DNA from: Limnanthes douglasii subsp. nivea
Taxonomy: Eukaryota; Streptophyta; Magnoliopsida; Brassicales; Limnanthaceae
Assembly: GCA_036936605.1 (NCBI GenBank)
Contig: JAUPFV010000005.1
Coordinates: 49,496,742-49,560,741, forward strand
Length of the DNA stretch: 64,000 nt
Direction: 5' to 3'
This document shows positions 52,668 to 63,990 of the stretch, one piece after another. The notes under the pieces are model-generated. The model had not been told where the DNA came from. It saw only the letters and a list, made by a program, of their open reading frames with translations, and did no database searches. The translations under genes were made by a program, and so were the position numbers. Every line of letters starts with the position of its first letter. Position 1 is the stretch's first letter.

Positions 52668-55479
52668 ATGTTCACAGCCAGAAACACTTTAGTTAAAGGT
52701 GGCTGGTTGAATTTATCGGAGTTAGAGAGAGAAAACCGTATCGCCGCCGGTCTCCCCGTTTCTCCAGGTGAGAAAGACAGTCAGCCAACTCAAGACGCCG
52801 ATCAGGGGTCATCTTCCTTAAGAAAACCTAGACCTAGAAAGCTCTCATATAGGCCAACCCTTTCACCCCTCCCTTCTGGTTCTTCTGTATAAGAATCTCA
52901 ACACCCTGTATCTAAGGAAAAACGGTTTCAAGCATCAGAACCCTCACCATTCATAGCAATGGGTTCTGACACAGAAAAGTCACCAACGAAGATAACTCCT
53001 CACCGGACAACTCGCCAAACCAAAACTTAGTCGACACCACCAACTTCAAAACCCTCCGGATAAGAGATAGCTAAAGCAGTTCCGCAAGCCAAACCCTCCA
53101 GATAACAATCTCTACTAGACAATAGACCCATCGAGGCAACAAGTGCTTAACCATCCAAACAACTTTCAATGAAGGGAGCTGAACAACCTTCCTAAAAAAT
53201 AATTGAAAAAGCTTCCACAGTGATGAAAGAGAATATGGAAGACAACATCAAAGAGGCCCCTTTTCAGACCGAGGCATTAAGTCAGACAGGAGATGCTACT
53301 TCACACAATAAAGGTAAGAGTAAGGTAAAAGTTTTCATGACTCATCCGGACTCGCTTCTGGAGTGCCTAGAGGGTAAAGTAGGCCCTTGTTTTAAACATG
53401 TTAGTGTCAAAACTTGCTAGCTTTGAAAAATATCAACTATGTCTACACCCATACTGCCGAGTTAGGCTGAATCCGGACCAAATGGGGGATTCCGGAGTCT
53501 GTAAAAGTAAGGATACCAATTACTCCGGAGACCCCCATGGACTGCAAATTGAATGAGGTGGTAGTATACACCGAAGTGCTGAACTAGGGATAGACCCAGA
53601 GATCGTTAAGTACTTTCATTTATTCAAACTCTGTCCCAGCCAGTTAAGCCCCAACGCCTGGTACATACTCCTCACCTGCATCATGGCATCTAGATTGTCA
53701 AAGATCTCTCTTCCAATGGAGCAGTTTGCCGCTGTAGCAAGCTTGTGCAAAAATCATCAGATTCCATTCTACCACTACAACATAGGGAATGATTTCAAGG
53801 TTGTGGACAACCTGTTAGAGTCCGAAAAACCTTGGAGCAAACAGTTCCTTTTTGTTAGTGGAACATGGGAAAATGAAAAAAAGATAAAAGCAAATACCAA
53901 CCCTAGCTTGTTGACTAGTAGGTGGAAAAGCACTGGTAAGTTTCTTCTTCTTTTTTACTTCTTAAACTACAAGTTTTCTTATTCTGACTAATTCGTTACT
54001 TTTATTCAGTTCTACCGAAGGAGTTCACCAGCCATTTGGAAGAAGGGAAAAAGACTTGTGCAAAGCTCAATGCATGGGATTCAGAACACTGGGGGAATGC
54101 CTTCCACAATTGCTTCACATCAGGAAATATTGTGAGGTGTCATATGTGGAACACCACATGTCGGAGAGACCTTTCATGGGAAGAGCTAACCAATCCTCCT
54201 CCTGCTGATATGATTCTGAGAAGGAAAAAATCCAAAGACACCAAGCTGTTCTTACCTTCTAAGGCTCCTAACAAAATAAAAAACAAAAAGAGGAAGGCTA
54301 CAACCGAGCTGGCTCAACCAGCTACAGAAGGGACTGGTTCGGGGAACCAGGGGGGGGGGGGTATTGATGTGGCTCTAGTCAAAGCAGTAGAGGTCAAAAA
54401 AGTAAGGGAAGCTGGAGGGTCAAAGAACCCACCAAAGCTTCCTAAAAAAGACAGGAAACGCAGGGCCAACAGTGATGAAAAAGCTGCCAAGAAGAAGTCA
54501 CCTTGGGAGAAGAACTAATCCTTCACCCTTCGGATATCCCACCAACAGCTCCTGCCGACCCTACTCAGCAAGAGGAAATCCCAACATACCTTTAGTCTGG
54601 AGAGATTACTGGTCGAGAGAATGATGAAGTGGACCTCTCTGCCCTTCAAGACATTGGCCTCTACGTTAACGACTTTGAGAAAAATGATTTTGCAGGTACT
54701 TATCGTCCCTTAAGTTCTTCCAAAATGGTGACTTATAATGGGAAATATTTTTTCATATCTGGAAAGAAAGATATCTTAAGTCATGCCCTCCTTGGTTATA
54801 TCCGGCCAGTACTCGATTTGGAGAGACAGGTAAAAAATCAGACCAACCTTATCAACTCTCTTACTTCTGACAAGAAATCTCTGTCGAACAGTCTTTCAAA
54901 TGCTCAACAAAGTATAAAGGCGCTGAAGAAGGATACAAGGATTTGTAAACCAAGCTAACCACATCAGAAACAACCAAAACTGAGCTCCAAACTAAGTACT
55001 CCGACCTGGAGACTTCTTTCTCACGAAGCCTCACAAGTTTGGAAGAGCAGTTAAAGACTAAGGATGGTGTTATTCAAACCCTAACCAACGAGAAGACTAA
55101 GTTGGAAGGCAATGTTTTGGAGATGACCAAGGAAGATAGAGCCTTGAAGAGTCAGCAAAAGCAAGCTATCAAGGTAGGCATTGAGGAGTACGACAATGGA
55201 GTAATAGACTCCTTAGAAAAAAGAGATGATGGGATCAAGTCTGACATGGTGTTGTTGTTCCATGAGACCTTCCCTAAGAGGACCCTTGGTCCCTTATGGA
55301 ATTATGTGGAGTACGAGGATATCCCATTTCATACATTGGCTGATGGGGACAAGCACAATTACTCTAGTGGATTTGACTTCACTGATGATGAAGAAGGTAC
55401 GAGTGAGAGTTCAAGTGCTGAACTCAAAAGTCCTAAAAACAATGGCGGTGAAGGAACTTCCAAAAGGAACAAGCCCTAA
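52668..55479 (+). pseudogene. Antisense accessory gene (aORF) of element F, best preserved copy
   Basis: ATG at 52668, chosen because the A copy starts at the same residue (MFTARNTLVKGGWLNLSELE). Exon 1 (to 53935) has a Ser/Pro-rich linker with a stop near 52889, then the conserved domain: SLLECLEGKVGPCFKHVSV, TPMDCKLNEVVVYTE, YFHLFKLCPSQLSPNAWY, MASRLSKISLPMEQFAAVAS, FKVVDNLLESEKPWSKQFLF. Intron 53936-54009. Exon 2: VLPKEFTSHLEEGKKTCAKL, HMWNTTCRRDLSWEEL, a basic cluster (KIKNKKRKA, KKDRKRRA), LSALQDIGLYVNDFEKNDFA, a coiled coil from about 54800, and tail SDMVLLFHETFPKRTLGPLW to KRNKP (TAA 55477-55479). Stops or shifts near 52889, 53030-53220, 53420, 54517 and 54957. Unknown function. Confidence 0.82.
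53936..54009 (+). other. Spliceosomal intron of the F aORF
   Basis: AGCACTG|GTAAGTTTCTTC ... ACTTTTATTCAG|TTCTACCG. 74 bp with a pyrimidine-rich 3' part. Splicing joins SRWKST to VLPKEF in frame, at the same place as in A and D. Confidence 0.85.
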
Positions 55480-55790
55480 GGTTTTATCATATATCATTTT
55501 TTGTTTTGTGAACAATAAAAGTCCTTGGATGGCCAAGGCACATTTTGTATTACTATTCGGTTGAAGTCTGAATAAGTCCTACAAACAACCAAAGTCCTTG
55601 GGTGGCCAAGGCATGTTTTGTATTATTGTACACTTGAAGTCCGAAGAAGTTTAGTCTATCCAATTTTATTTTTGTTTAATACTTTACTTTAAATCTTTTA
55701 TGGCTAATATTCAAGTATCCCCTAAAACTTCAAAAGTATTAAAATGAGAGTGTTTAATATCTCCAATGACATGTATTTAATAGTCATGAC
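55480..55790. other. Spacer after the F aORF with two CCTTGG palindromes
   Basis: CCTTGGATGGCCAAGG at 55523-55538 and CCTTGGGTGGCCAAGG at 55596-55611, 73 bp apart. Each is followed by CATTTTGTATTA or similar. Same position as in A and B. F homology ends here. Confidence 0.7.
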
Positions 55791-55879
55791 CAACCACCAA
55801 GTTTATCCGATCTACTAAAGATCCAGGGTATTGAATAAGTGATTTATACTTGACTTGAATTGTAGAGAGAGAAAATTCA

Positions 55880-55891
55880 TTTTATATAGAG
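55880..55891 (+). promoter_or_regulatory. TATA box of the G aORF
   Basis: TTTTATATAGAG, about 115 bp upstream of the aORF ATG at 56001, followed by CT-rich leader sequence. No G-box was seen in the short G upstream region. Confidence 0.5.
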
Positions 55892-56000
55892 AGAAGTTGT
55901 TTCTTATCATCACTATCAAGTTAGCTGCTGGTCATATCTTCTTCTCCTCTGCCACTTCAACCACTGCGAATCCTATCTCCGGTGACATTCCAAAGTTTGC

Positions 56001-58480
56001 ATGTTCATTGCAAAAAACGTATTAACCAAGAACGGTTGGTTGAATACATCTAAATTAGACGAAGATAAGAAAAAATCTAGGACCGTTGTTGGTTACATGT
56101 TTTCGAAAGCATAGTTACAGTAACTTAAACAATCGATTACAGATGAGTTTTTCCATACAACAGACATAATATCCCATTTGAACCTTCTTTGAAGGCTCAA
56201 TAATTTACTTCTCAGAGACGTTCATCGAGGTCAACTCAATCTCTAGGAGCCACTAGTCGCAGACAACCTTCAAATTTCAAAGCTATGGACAATCCAAAGG
56301 CAAAACTAATCCAACAAAGAAACTATGAATAGTGCAACAAAAATAGCCTTTCAATAGCCCCTCCGCACAAAATACGAATAAGAAAGGAAATACTACACTA
56401 CAACCGGATGAGCCCTCTGAATCTAACCAGGCTCTCCCCGAATAACCAAATGAAGAGGATAACACAACTTCTCAGTATACTGAACCTTCAGGATCTATTT
56501 TGAAGGCGGTGGAAGAAAACATGAAGGATATTAGTGAGTATTATCTACTGGAGACATATAGTCAAACTGGGAGACTTCAAAGTTAGCTAAGGAAGAAGAT
56601 TCAAAGAATAAGGTAGTAAAGGTGGAAAGGGAAAATGCAAGTTCCCTAAAACAGTAACCCGAAATGCTTTCTCCGTCATTGGTAGGACGCGCATGGCCAA
56701 AATTTGTAAAAGTTAGTGTCAAATACCTCATGGCTATAGACAAGATTTCTTGTTTTTAATTTCATAAAAATGAATTAGAAGCTATTTGTGAAAAGTGGGG
56801 GTTCTTTGAAAAAGTTAAGGTTAGACTGCCTACATCCGGAGAAACCCTGATGAGCTGTGGTCCTAGGGTGCTAGTTATTTATCCGAAAATGCTCAATTTG
56901 GGCCTTCGGTTTCCCTTGGACCCCAAGATTATGAATCACTTTATCTTATTATGATTATGTCTAAATCAAGTTAGCATGAACGCATGCTTTACCTTGATGG
57001 CATGCATCATGACATCTATGTTATTAAAAGTCCCGATGCCAATGGAGCAATTCGCTGCTATTATGGGGCTATCTCGGAATACCCAAATTCCATTTTACTC
57101 AGCATAGGGAATGAATACAATGTGTTAGATGATTTGTTGGAGGCAAATAAACTATGAAAGATGCAATTTCTCTTTATTAGTGGTTGGTGGGCGAATGGTA
57201 AGAAAGTTATCTCTCAAGGTAATCTGAGTTGGCTTACAAAGTTGTGGAAGAATACATGTAGCCCCTTTCAAACTCCTATTATTTATTTTATATATACTTT
57301 ATAACTTGTCGTTAACTTATTTCCTTTAACAGTCATATCGAAGCCTTATATGCATCACGTGGAATATTTGAAGGTCACTTTCAAGAAGCTGAAGTAGTGG
57401 GCCAATGAGAAATGGTCTAATGACTTTCATTAAAGTTATCTTATGAGGACTAACCCAAAACAAAAGTTGACATGTGAGTAGTTAAACGCTCCTCTCTGAA
57501 CATCTACTAAGAGAGTTGAAGTTGTATATGGAAAGGTATATCTTCCAACCAGAAACATATCCCTCGGCCATCGGAACAAGAAAAAAAAACAAGCAAGACA
57601 CATTAAAAAGTGATGTTGAAGCTGGAACATAAGAGAAACTAGATGCGATTGATGAATCATTGTTAGATTTTGTTGCTTCCACTATTAAAGAGGGTGACGC
57701 ACCCACAAAGCTTCCAATGTCTAAGAATAATAAGAAAACAAAAAAAGAAAACATGATAGTGACAAAAAAGATAAGAAAAGAAAGAAACCTCAACTCATTC
57801 AGAAATTGTCCTCCGTTCAGAAATTATTCCTCCTACAATCCCTACCTTTGACAAAAAAAAGATAAGAAAAGAAAGAAAACCTTAACTCATTCAAAAATTA
57901 TCCTCCGTTCATAAATTATTCCTCCTACAATCCCTACCTTTGACCCTCCACAAATTTTTGTATATGACCATCCTTCTCCATTTATCCCCACACTTGAGAG
58001 GAAAACATATGAAGATGACAATCAAATGGGGGGTATTGAGGGGTTTAATTTCAAGGCGTTTGAGAAGGACTTTCCTGAATCTTCAAGTAATGCCACTGAT
58101 GTGGTACTTGATGATGTGCTCTTTAAATTTTTAAAAGAAAATGACATACTCGGATATTAGATGTTGAGTTACGCGAGGCCCGTTATCGAACTGGAAAGAG
58201 AAGTGAGGTCTCACAGAAAGACCATTACTTCTTTTCATAAAGACAACAAGAATCAGAAGGGTTCTTTTGAAAAGGAAAAAGCATGGGCTGATCGTCTAGC
58301 TAAGAGGTTAATTCAATCAAAGAAGAACTAGTGGAAATGCTATCGTTGAACGCTTATTGAAGGAAAAAAGTGATCAAGAGGTCCTTATGAAAAAATACAA
58401 AGGCGAGGTGCCTTCACAAGGCTTTCTATAAATTAGTCATCAGGTATTTGTGGGAACTCCGAAAGTAGGAATTCCGAAAA
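56001..58480 (+). pseudogene. Antisense accessory gene (aORF) of element G, heavily broken
   Basis: The ATG at 56001 begins MFIAKNVLTKNGWLNTSKLD, like A and F, and stops at 56112. Later blocks: VKVSVKYLMAIDK-like (about 56700), NMLNLGLRFPLDPKIM-like (about 56890), QVSMNACFTLMACIMTSMLL (about 56970) and VPMPMEQFAAIMGLSRNTQI (about 57030). An intron acceptor (TTTAACAG|TCATATCGAAGCC) is at 57332/57333, aligned with the other copies, but its donor is altered. After low-complexity duplicated DNA (57770-57950), the coiled-coil part begins YARPVIELEREVRSHRKTIT (about 58170). Numerous stops. Confidence 0.7.
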
Positions 58481-59300
58481 AAGAAGAAGAATAAAATACT
58501 AATGGGAAGGAGCCCAAAGGCCAATAGATTTATATCTTGTTGTTTTTTGCAAGCCCTTTGTTGTATACAAGGCATTTTGTTATATTGGTTGGAAGTTTTT
58601 GTATAAGTCATTGACATGACCAAAGCATTTTTGTAATGTTTAACCCAGATTCCATTAATTCATTGGGTCATCCAATCAATTTTATACTTGTTATTAATCC
58701 AATGGTTCTATCTTATTTCCTTATAACTTCTTATTTTCATACTTTAATCCAATTTATTCGAAAGTAATCCATTTTAATCATCCGAAGGTAACCCATTCAA
58801 AGGCATAAAAGAGTGAATACACCAGACATTTGAAGGTAATCTATTCAAAGGCATAAAAGATTATATACACAAGTCATTCGAATGTAATCCATTCGAAGGC
58901 ACACAAATTTAACACACAAGCCATTCGAAGACACAAAAAATTATTACACAAGTTATTCGAAGGTAATCCATTTGAAGGCACAAAAATTTAATACACAATT
59001 AATTCAAAGGTAATCCATTCGAAGGCTCAAAAATTTAATACACAAATTATTTGAAGGTAGTCCATTCAAAGGAATAAAAAATTAATACCCAATACATTCA
59101 AAGGTAATCCATTCGAAGGCACAAAAAATTAATACACAAGTGCGCTACTAGAAAATTTTAAGGCGGAGATGGTAGATGGTATATTAATAGTGATCAAGAG
59201 ACCTCGTTAAAACCTTCCCGAGCCACCAGGGTAGGTAAGAGTATGCCCTCAATAATTACACTAAACAAAAATAAAGTAAATATTTTACACATTTACTCAA
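58481..59300. other. Post-pol spacer of G
   Basis: Contains the ~47-bp tandem array (58745-59140). Next to pol it contains the conserved motif on the - strand (59201-59247: ACCTCGTTAAAACC ... GCCACC ... GAGTATGCC on +). Confidence 0.7.
58745..59140. repeat. ~47-49 bp tandem repeat, about eight units
   Basis: The unit resembles ATTCGAAGGTAATCCATTCGAAGGCACAAAAATTTAATACACAAGTT. Starts fall at 58826, 58875, then 58953, 59000, 59047 and 59094 (47-bp steps), with one shortened unit between. ATTCGAAGG occurs twice per unit. Confidence 0.88.
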
Positions 59301-60480
59301 TATAAAGGCTTAGATGTTCGATATTCCATGGATGCCTTAAAGAATTACCTTTTTGATCAATCAATCGATATATTCCACGCTTGACCCTTTCACTCACAAT
59401 ATAGGGTCATTCCCATTTTGGTGCTAACTTTCCGGATTTCTTGTTTTTGGTGTGTAAAAATAGTTTCCTCAAAACTGTGTCCCCTACTTCAAACTCTCAT
59501 CTTTGAATTTTAGATGAATATATGATTCTCATCAATCCTTGATAATGCACCGTTCTTAAGTGAGCTTTGATTCTTTTTCGTCAATCAAATCTAGCTGAGC
59601 TTCTATTTTTGTCTCGTAAATTATATTGGTGTTACTATATCCATCCCATAGAATAAAGCAAAAAGAGACTACTGAGTGGCAGTATGTGGACTAGTCCGAT
59701 AAGCTCACAATACTTCTTGAAAATAATTTTCTATTTTCCCGCTGCTCCCTCTAAATTTGTTTTGAGACCCATCAGAATAGTTATGTTAACCACCTCTATA
59801 TTTCCATGGGCCAAGGGGTGAAAAGGCTAAGAAAAGCAATGCCAAATTACTCTAGAAATACATAAATTTACATGTCCCTATTATCAAATTATAGACCGTT
59901 ATATGTCGTAATACTTATTAAGATCTAAACCTAAAATATATGTTGGAGATGATAAATTTAATCACTACTTTAGAGGTAGTTCCAGAGAGAGGCACGACTT
60001 TTACCCACTTAGAGAAATAATCTACGACTAATATAATGGTTCGACACCTTCCGGGCGTCATTGGTAGAGGTCTCATTCAATCAAGCCCCCATCTGTCAAA
60101 TGGTATTTCTTCGGATATGGTTCTTATAGGGACCGTTGGCACATGTGTTTCCTTTCTAAACCTTTGGCATAAATCACATCGTTTAACTAATTCTTTAACA
60201 TCTTCCATGCTGGATGGCCAATAATAACTTGCTAATAAACCCTTATGGTCAAAGCTTTATAGCCACAATGGGTAGAACCCTCTCCATCGTGTAATCCAGA
60301 TTACTTAGAACTCAGTGGATCCAATGCAACGTAATAAAGGCCTTCTAAAATATTTCTCATAGAGGATATCTCTCAAGACCAATAAGCCATATGCCCTAAA
60401 CTTCAACTTCTTCACTAAATACTTATACATGGGAAGATTTATTTTAGTAATAAATTCTTTGATTTCATGCCTCCAATCTT
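59300..60480 (-). pseudogene. integrase of element G, broken
   Basis: On -: the HHCC remnant (CDLCQRF at about 60220), TIILVVDYFSKWVKVVPLSG (about 60040-59980) and VVIKFIISN. The region of the second catalytic Asp (about 59900) reads YNG rather than DNG. The C-terminal block is FEVGDTVLRKLFLHTKNKKS, then GKLAPKWE and a stop, ending near 59310. At least six stops. Confidence 0.75.
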
Positions 60481-60489
60481 GGCTTGTTA

Positions 60490-62130
60490 TTGTGGATACT
60501 TGAAAACTTTACTCAGAACTCGATCACACTCACAAGTCTTTTGTTATGGAAGGGAATTCTTGTATCAATATCCAAGGATATGCATCAAAATCCAAGGATA
60601 TTGCTGCTGCGTACTCAACTTCATTGTTTGATGCTTTAAAACCAAAACAAATTGTTTGGTACATTGAGTCTCTAAAATGGGAAATGGGTAAATTACTGCT
60701 CCACTTCCCATCACATTGGATCCTCCATTTGTTCGCACTATCCATTCTTTTCCAGGTTTATTGATAGAAGATTTCACATATAGTCGTTCGAAATAAAACT
60801 CAACCAAGAAATATGTCACAACTTGTGCTTTGATTGTAGTTCGAAGAGAAAAAATCGATATCATAATCCCCTATTTTTATAGACCACTTGGTCATTCAAC
60901 CCAATATATCTGAATTTGCAGCATATTTTTGAGTGAGAAAAAAGTTCAAACAGTAGTGGAATATGTTTGAAAATAGGGTATCATTTCTGTTGCTGCTATT
61001 ACCAAGATAATGCTAACTTTTTTTAACTTTATATATCTATTTTTAGCATCTAACATAATCTTGCTAACATAATAAATAGGGTGAGGGTAATTGTCAACTT
61101 CCCGAACTAATATTACACTTATTGCATAGTTGGATGCTACAAAGTATACATAGAGTTTTTCTCCCATCACTGGTTTATACAGAGTTTTGGGTGAAAATAG
61201 ATGTTTTTTTTTCATTTTGAGGAATGCCTCATCACAGTTCAGGGACCAATTAAATTCCTTAGTATTTCTCAACATTCGGAAGAATTTTGCACACTTGTCT
61301 TATGACCTCGATATAAAACTGTTTAATGTTGTCAGCCTTCCACTAAATATCTAGACTTCTTTTATGGATCTAGAAGGGTCCATATCAAGCAATGCATTTA
61401 GTTGTACTGGGTCAACCTGTATCCCTATGTTATTGATGACATATCCAGACCGTACTCCAAAAGTGCATTTCTCCGGATTCAACTTCAAATTGATAGCTTC
61501 TAAGTTTGAGAAAGTTTCTTTGAGGTCAAGAAGGTGATCATCTTCCCTCAAACTCTTTACCACCATAACCTTGACATTTTTACAATCTAATTGGCAAACG
61601 CTTTATTCACTAAACATTGGTAAGTTGTTAGAGCATTCTTTAAACTGAAAGGCATTACTTTATAACAATGCAATCCCTTATCAGTGATGAATATAGTATA
61701 AAATATAATAGCTTGTTAATAGAAGTAGAATCTATCAACTGATCTATCCGAGGAATAGGGAAAGGATCCTTTGGATATGCCATGTTTAGTTCTGTGAAAT
61801 CAATACACATTCGTCATTTGTCATTTTTATCCTTTACAAGTATTTGATTTGCAGTCTATAATGGGTACTGAGATTCCCAAATATGCCCTAATTGTGTTTG
61901 TATATCTATTTGTTTAACAGTAGGTTCAAATTTTTCTGTAAAGAATGCTCTTCGTCTCAGTACTATAAGGCCCACATTGGAACGTACATACAACTTATGG
62001 AAAATAATACTAGCTGGTACACCTATCATATCCTTATTACACCAGATGAATATATGTAAGTTTTCTGACAGAAAAGATAATATTTTTTCATTTCCAATGG
62101 AAGTTTACCTTAAATTTTACAAGTTTTGAA
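60490..62130 (-). pseudogene. RNase H domains and reverse transcriptase of element G, inactive
   Basis: Archaeal-type RNase H at 60780-60530: VRTNGGSNVMGSGAVI has N for the first catalytic Asp. After SNNEVEYAAA the frame jumps to DAYPWILIQEF, a deletion of roughly 150 bp that removes the SDSQ region. First RNase H at 61275-60870 (VYFVASNYAISVILVREVDN, HPIYYVSKIMLDAKNRY). Reverse transcriptase at 62130-61280: the thumb side (SLREDDHLLDLKETFSNLEA, LKLNPEKCTFGVRSG) is clear. The YIDD segment between NKAFAN and MVVKSL (about 61600-61565) is lost. Many stops. Confidence 0.8.
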
Positions 62131-62149
62131 TCTAGAAAATTCTGTACTT

Positions 62150-62930
62150 CAACCTCCTAAATTAGAATAATTGCACTATGAGTCTCTCTTGGATCATCTA
62201 TCTTGCTTAGATCTAAAGAGGAATCTAGTAGTTGATATTGTTTTAGCTGCACACTTTCCAAAACAAATGGAGCAAGAACAGTAACGTAACATTCTCTAGC
62301 CATTTTTTTAATGTTTCGAACAACCCGTACCTGGCCTCCTACTGCGTATTTCAAGTATTGTTGAATTGTTGATGCAACAACATGCATCCTAGATAACTAA
62401 GATCTGCCAAAGATGGAATTATAAGAAGTCAGACAATCAACCACTACAAACAGAACTCTTACCACCTTCTTAAATGGTCATTTTCAAAGGATTGTCTTTC
62501 TTTCAAATTCCCAATAACATCAACAGATTTTCCTATAAATATTATTATTGTTTTGTTCGATCAGAGAATAATGGAAGGGTTCTTCATTAACTTATAAGTG
62601 GACAGAAACAAGATATTATCTGAGCTACCACTATCAATCAAAATCCTTTGGATTTTTATTCCCTCAATAACAGTTGCAATTACTATAACATCCTTATATG
62701 GCCCAACAACATTTCTTAAATCATCCTCATCGAAAACTATGAACAGGGTTCGACTTTGATATACATAGTTATTCATTTTCCCTTCTAATTGTGTGGCCAA
62801 ACTAACCACGTGCCTCTTTCGAGAGCAGTTTGAGAGAGCTGTCATGATATCCTCTCCGGAAATGGCCATTGATTCAAAGAATTTACATAACTTGGAAACC
62901 ATTCGTTCTTTTTTATATATCACATTCACC
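62150..62930 (-). pseudogene. protease region of element G
   Basis: 62929-62561 is open: SKLCKFFESMAISGEDIMTA, SLATQLEGKMN, VVGPYKDVIVIATVIEGIKI, LIDSGSSDNILFLSTYKLM. The catalytic DSG (62627-62635) is intact, unlike in D and E. Further - strand frame (62387-62157) continues MHVVASTIQQYLKYAVGGQV, the protease-RT linker. Confidence 0.8.
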
Positions 62931-62934
62931 CGAC

Positions 62935-63840
62935 CACGATCCAGATCGGGATCTAAATACTCTAAATCTACATAAAACTATTCAATAATCACCATCTTAT
63001 TTTACTATTTGAGCCCTTTTATGGCTTGCCTCCGAACAACAGGTAAAGCTGTCTACACTCCACATGTACTTGGCAGCGACCTATTACCCATTTGTGATTT
63101 CACAAAAGTAGTTACTTTTCTAATTTGGATCAATGATTGTATTTCCTGATTCTAAGCAATACAACCCTTAGTATCATGCCCTACATCATTGTGATATTTG
63201 TAAACCATGTATTTCGATTATATCTTGGAGTCTGGATGGGTAGGAGTCTTTAAAACTGCACATAATTCTTTGATAGGTCATAAATTATCGCAACATTTTG
63301 ACTCAGTTCTGTGAAATGACCAGGCTGAATCCATTGATTTTATCTAGGTCTGAATTGTGGTCTCTACATAGATTGGCTTGACCTAGGTCCATGAGAACCT
63401 TGTTTGGAAGCCTTCAAACGATTGCTAACAGTAGCTTGTGAATGGCCACTAGTTTGAAGATAGATAGACGGGATAAGTCTATGCTAATGTTGTTGTCTTA
63501 ATCTCTTAATTTCTTCTATTGTGATTTGTTTTCCCACCTAGTTTAACAAACCACCCCATGTGATAGTTTTTTTATGAGTAAATGTATTAGCCAACTCAAC
63601 AACTAACAACCATGGTCTAAATGCAACTATAGTTACTTGTTCGTAGGAGTCTGTCAAACCGTCTTTGGTATTCACAAAATATTGGGTATATATTTTTAAA
63701 ATTTCAGTGGGGTGCTTCCAACAATAGATTATGGTATCTTTATTTCCTCTAAGTTTTTTTCTCCTGATAAACTATCTTCAGAAATCCATCCATAATATGT
63801 CAAAGTTCTTGATCGACCCATGCGGTAGTCTATTCATCGA
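62935..63840 (-). pseudogene. gag of element G, broken, 5' part missing
   Basis: On -: NTKDGLTDSYEQVTIVAFRP (about 63670), KKTITWGGLLN, a Gln/Arg-rich linker and a decayed knuckle region (about 63230-63160). NTKDGL and WGGLLN match B gag (NTKNGLVDCF, TWGGLLNQVG). It stops at 63840, where copia sequence begins. Confidence 0.75.
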
Positions 63841-63990
63841 CAGATTTGTGGCTTTATTTGGTAATGGGTTGATGATAATGTGTTAAATCATGTTGTAGAC
63901 AAAACAGATGCAAGGACTTTGTGGAGTAAACTTGAGGAGTTATATGCTCGAAATACAGGAAACAATAAGTTATTTTTGTTCAAATAGTTA
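63840..63990 (+). pseudogene. Ty1/copia gag fragment
   Basis: + strand frame LNHVVDKTDARTLWSKLEEL, YARNTGNNKLFLFK then TAG. This is the N-terminal copia Gag (UBN2-type) pattern 'LW.KLE.LY...s..NKLFL'. It adjoins G gag on the opposite strand, so it is a separate insertion or recombination product. It is cut by the window end. Confidence 0.75.

Larger units (their letters stand above)
51844..55790 (-). mobile_element. Element F: 3' part of a family I Tat element
   Basis: Inverted relative to A. From left: 3' LTR (51844-52209), purine tract, aORF on + (52668-55479) and the start of the post-pol spacer. Similarity to A stops near 55790, before any pol sequence, and element G begins. So gag-pol and the 5' LTR of F are missing. 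Confidence 0.82.
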
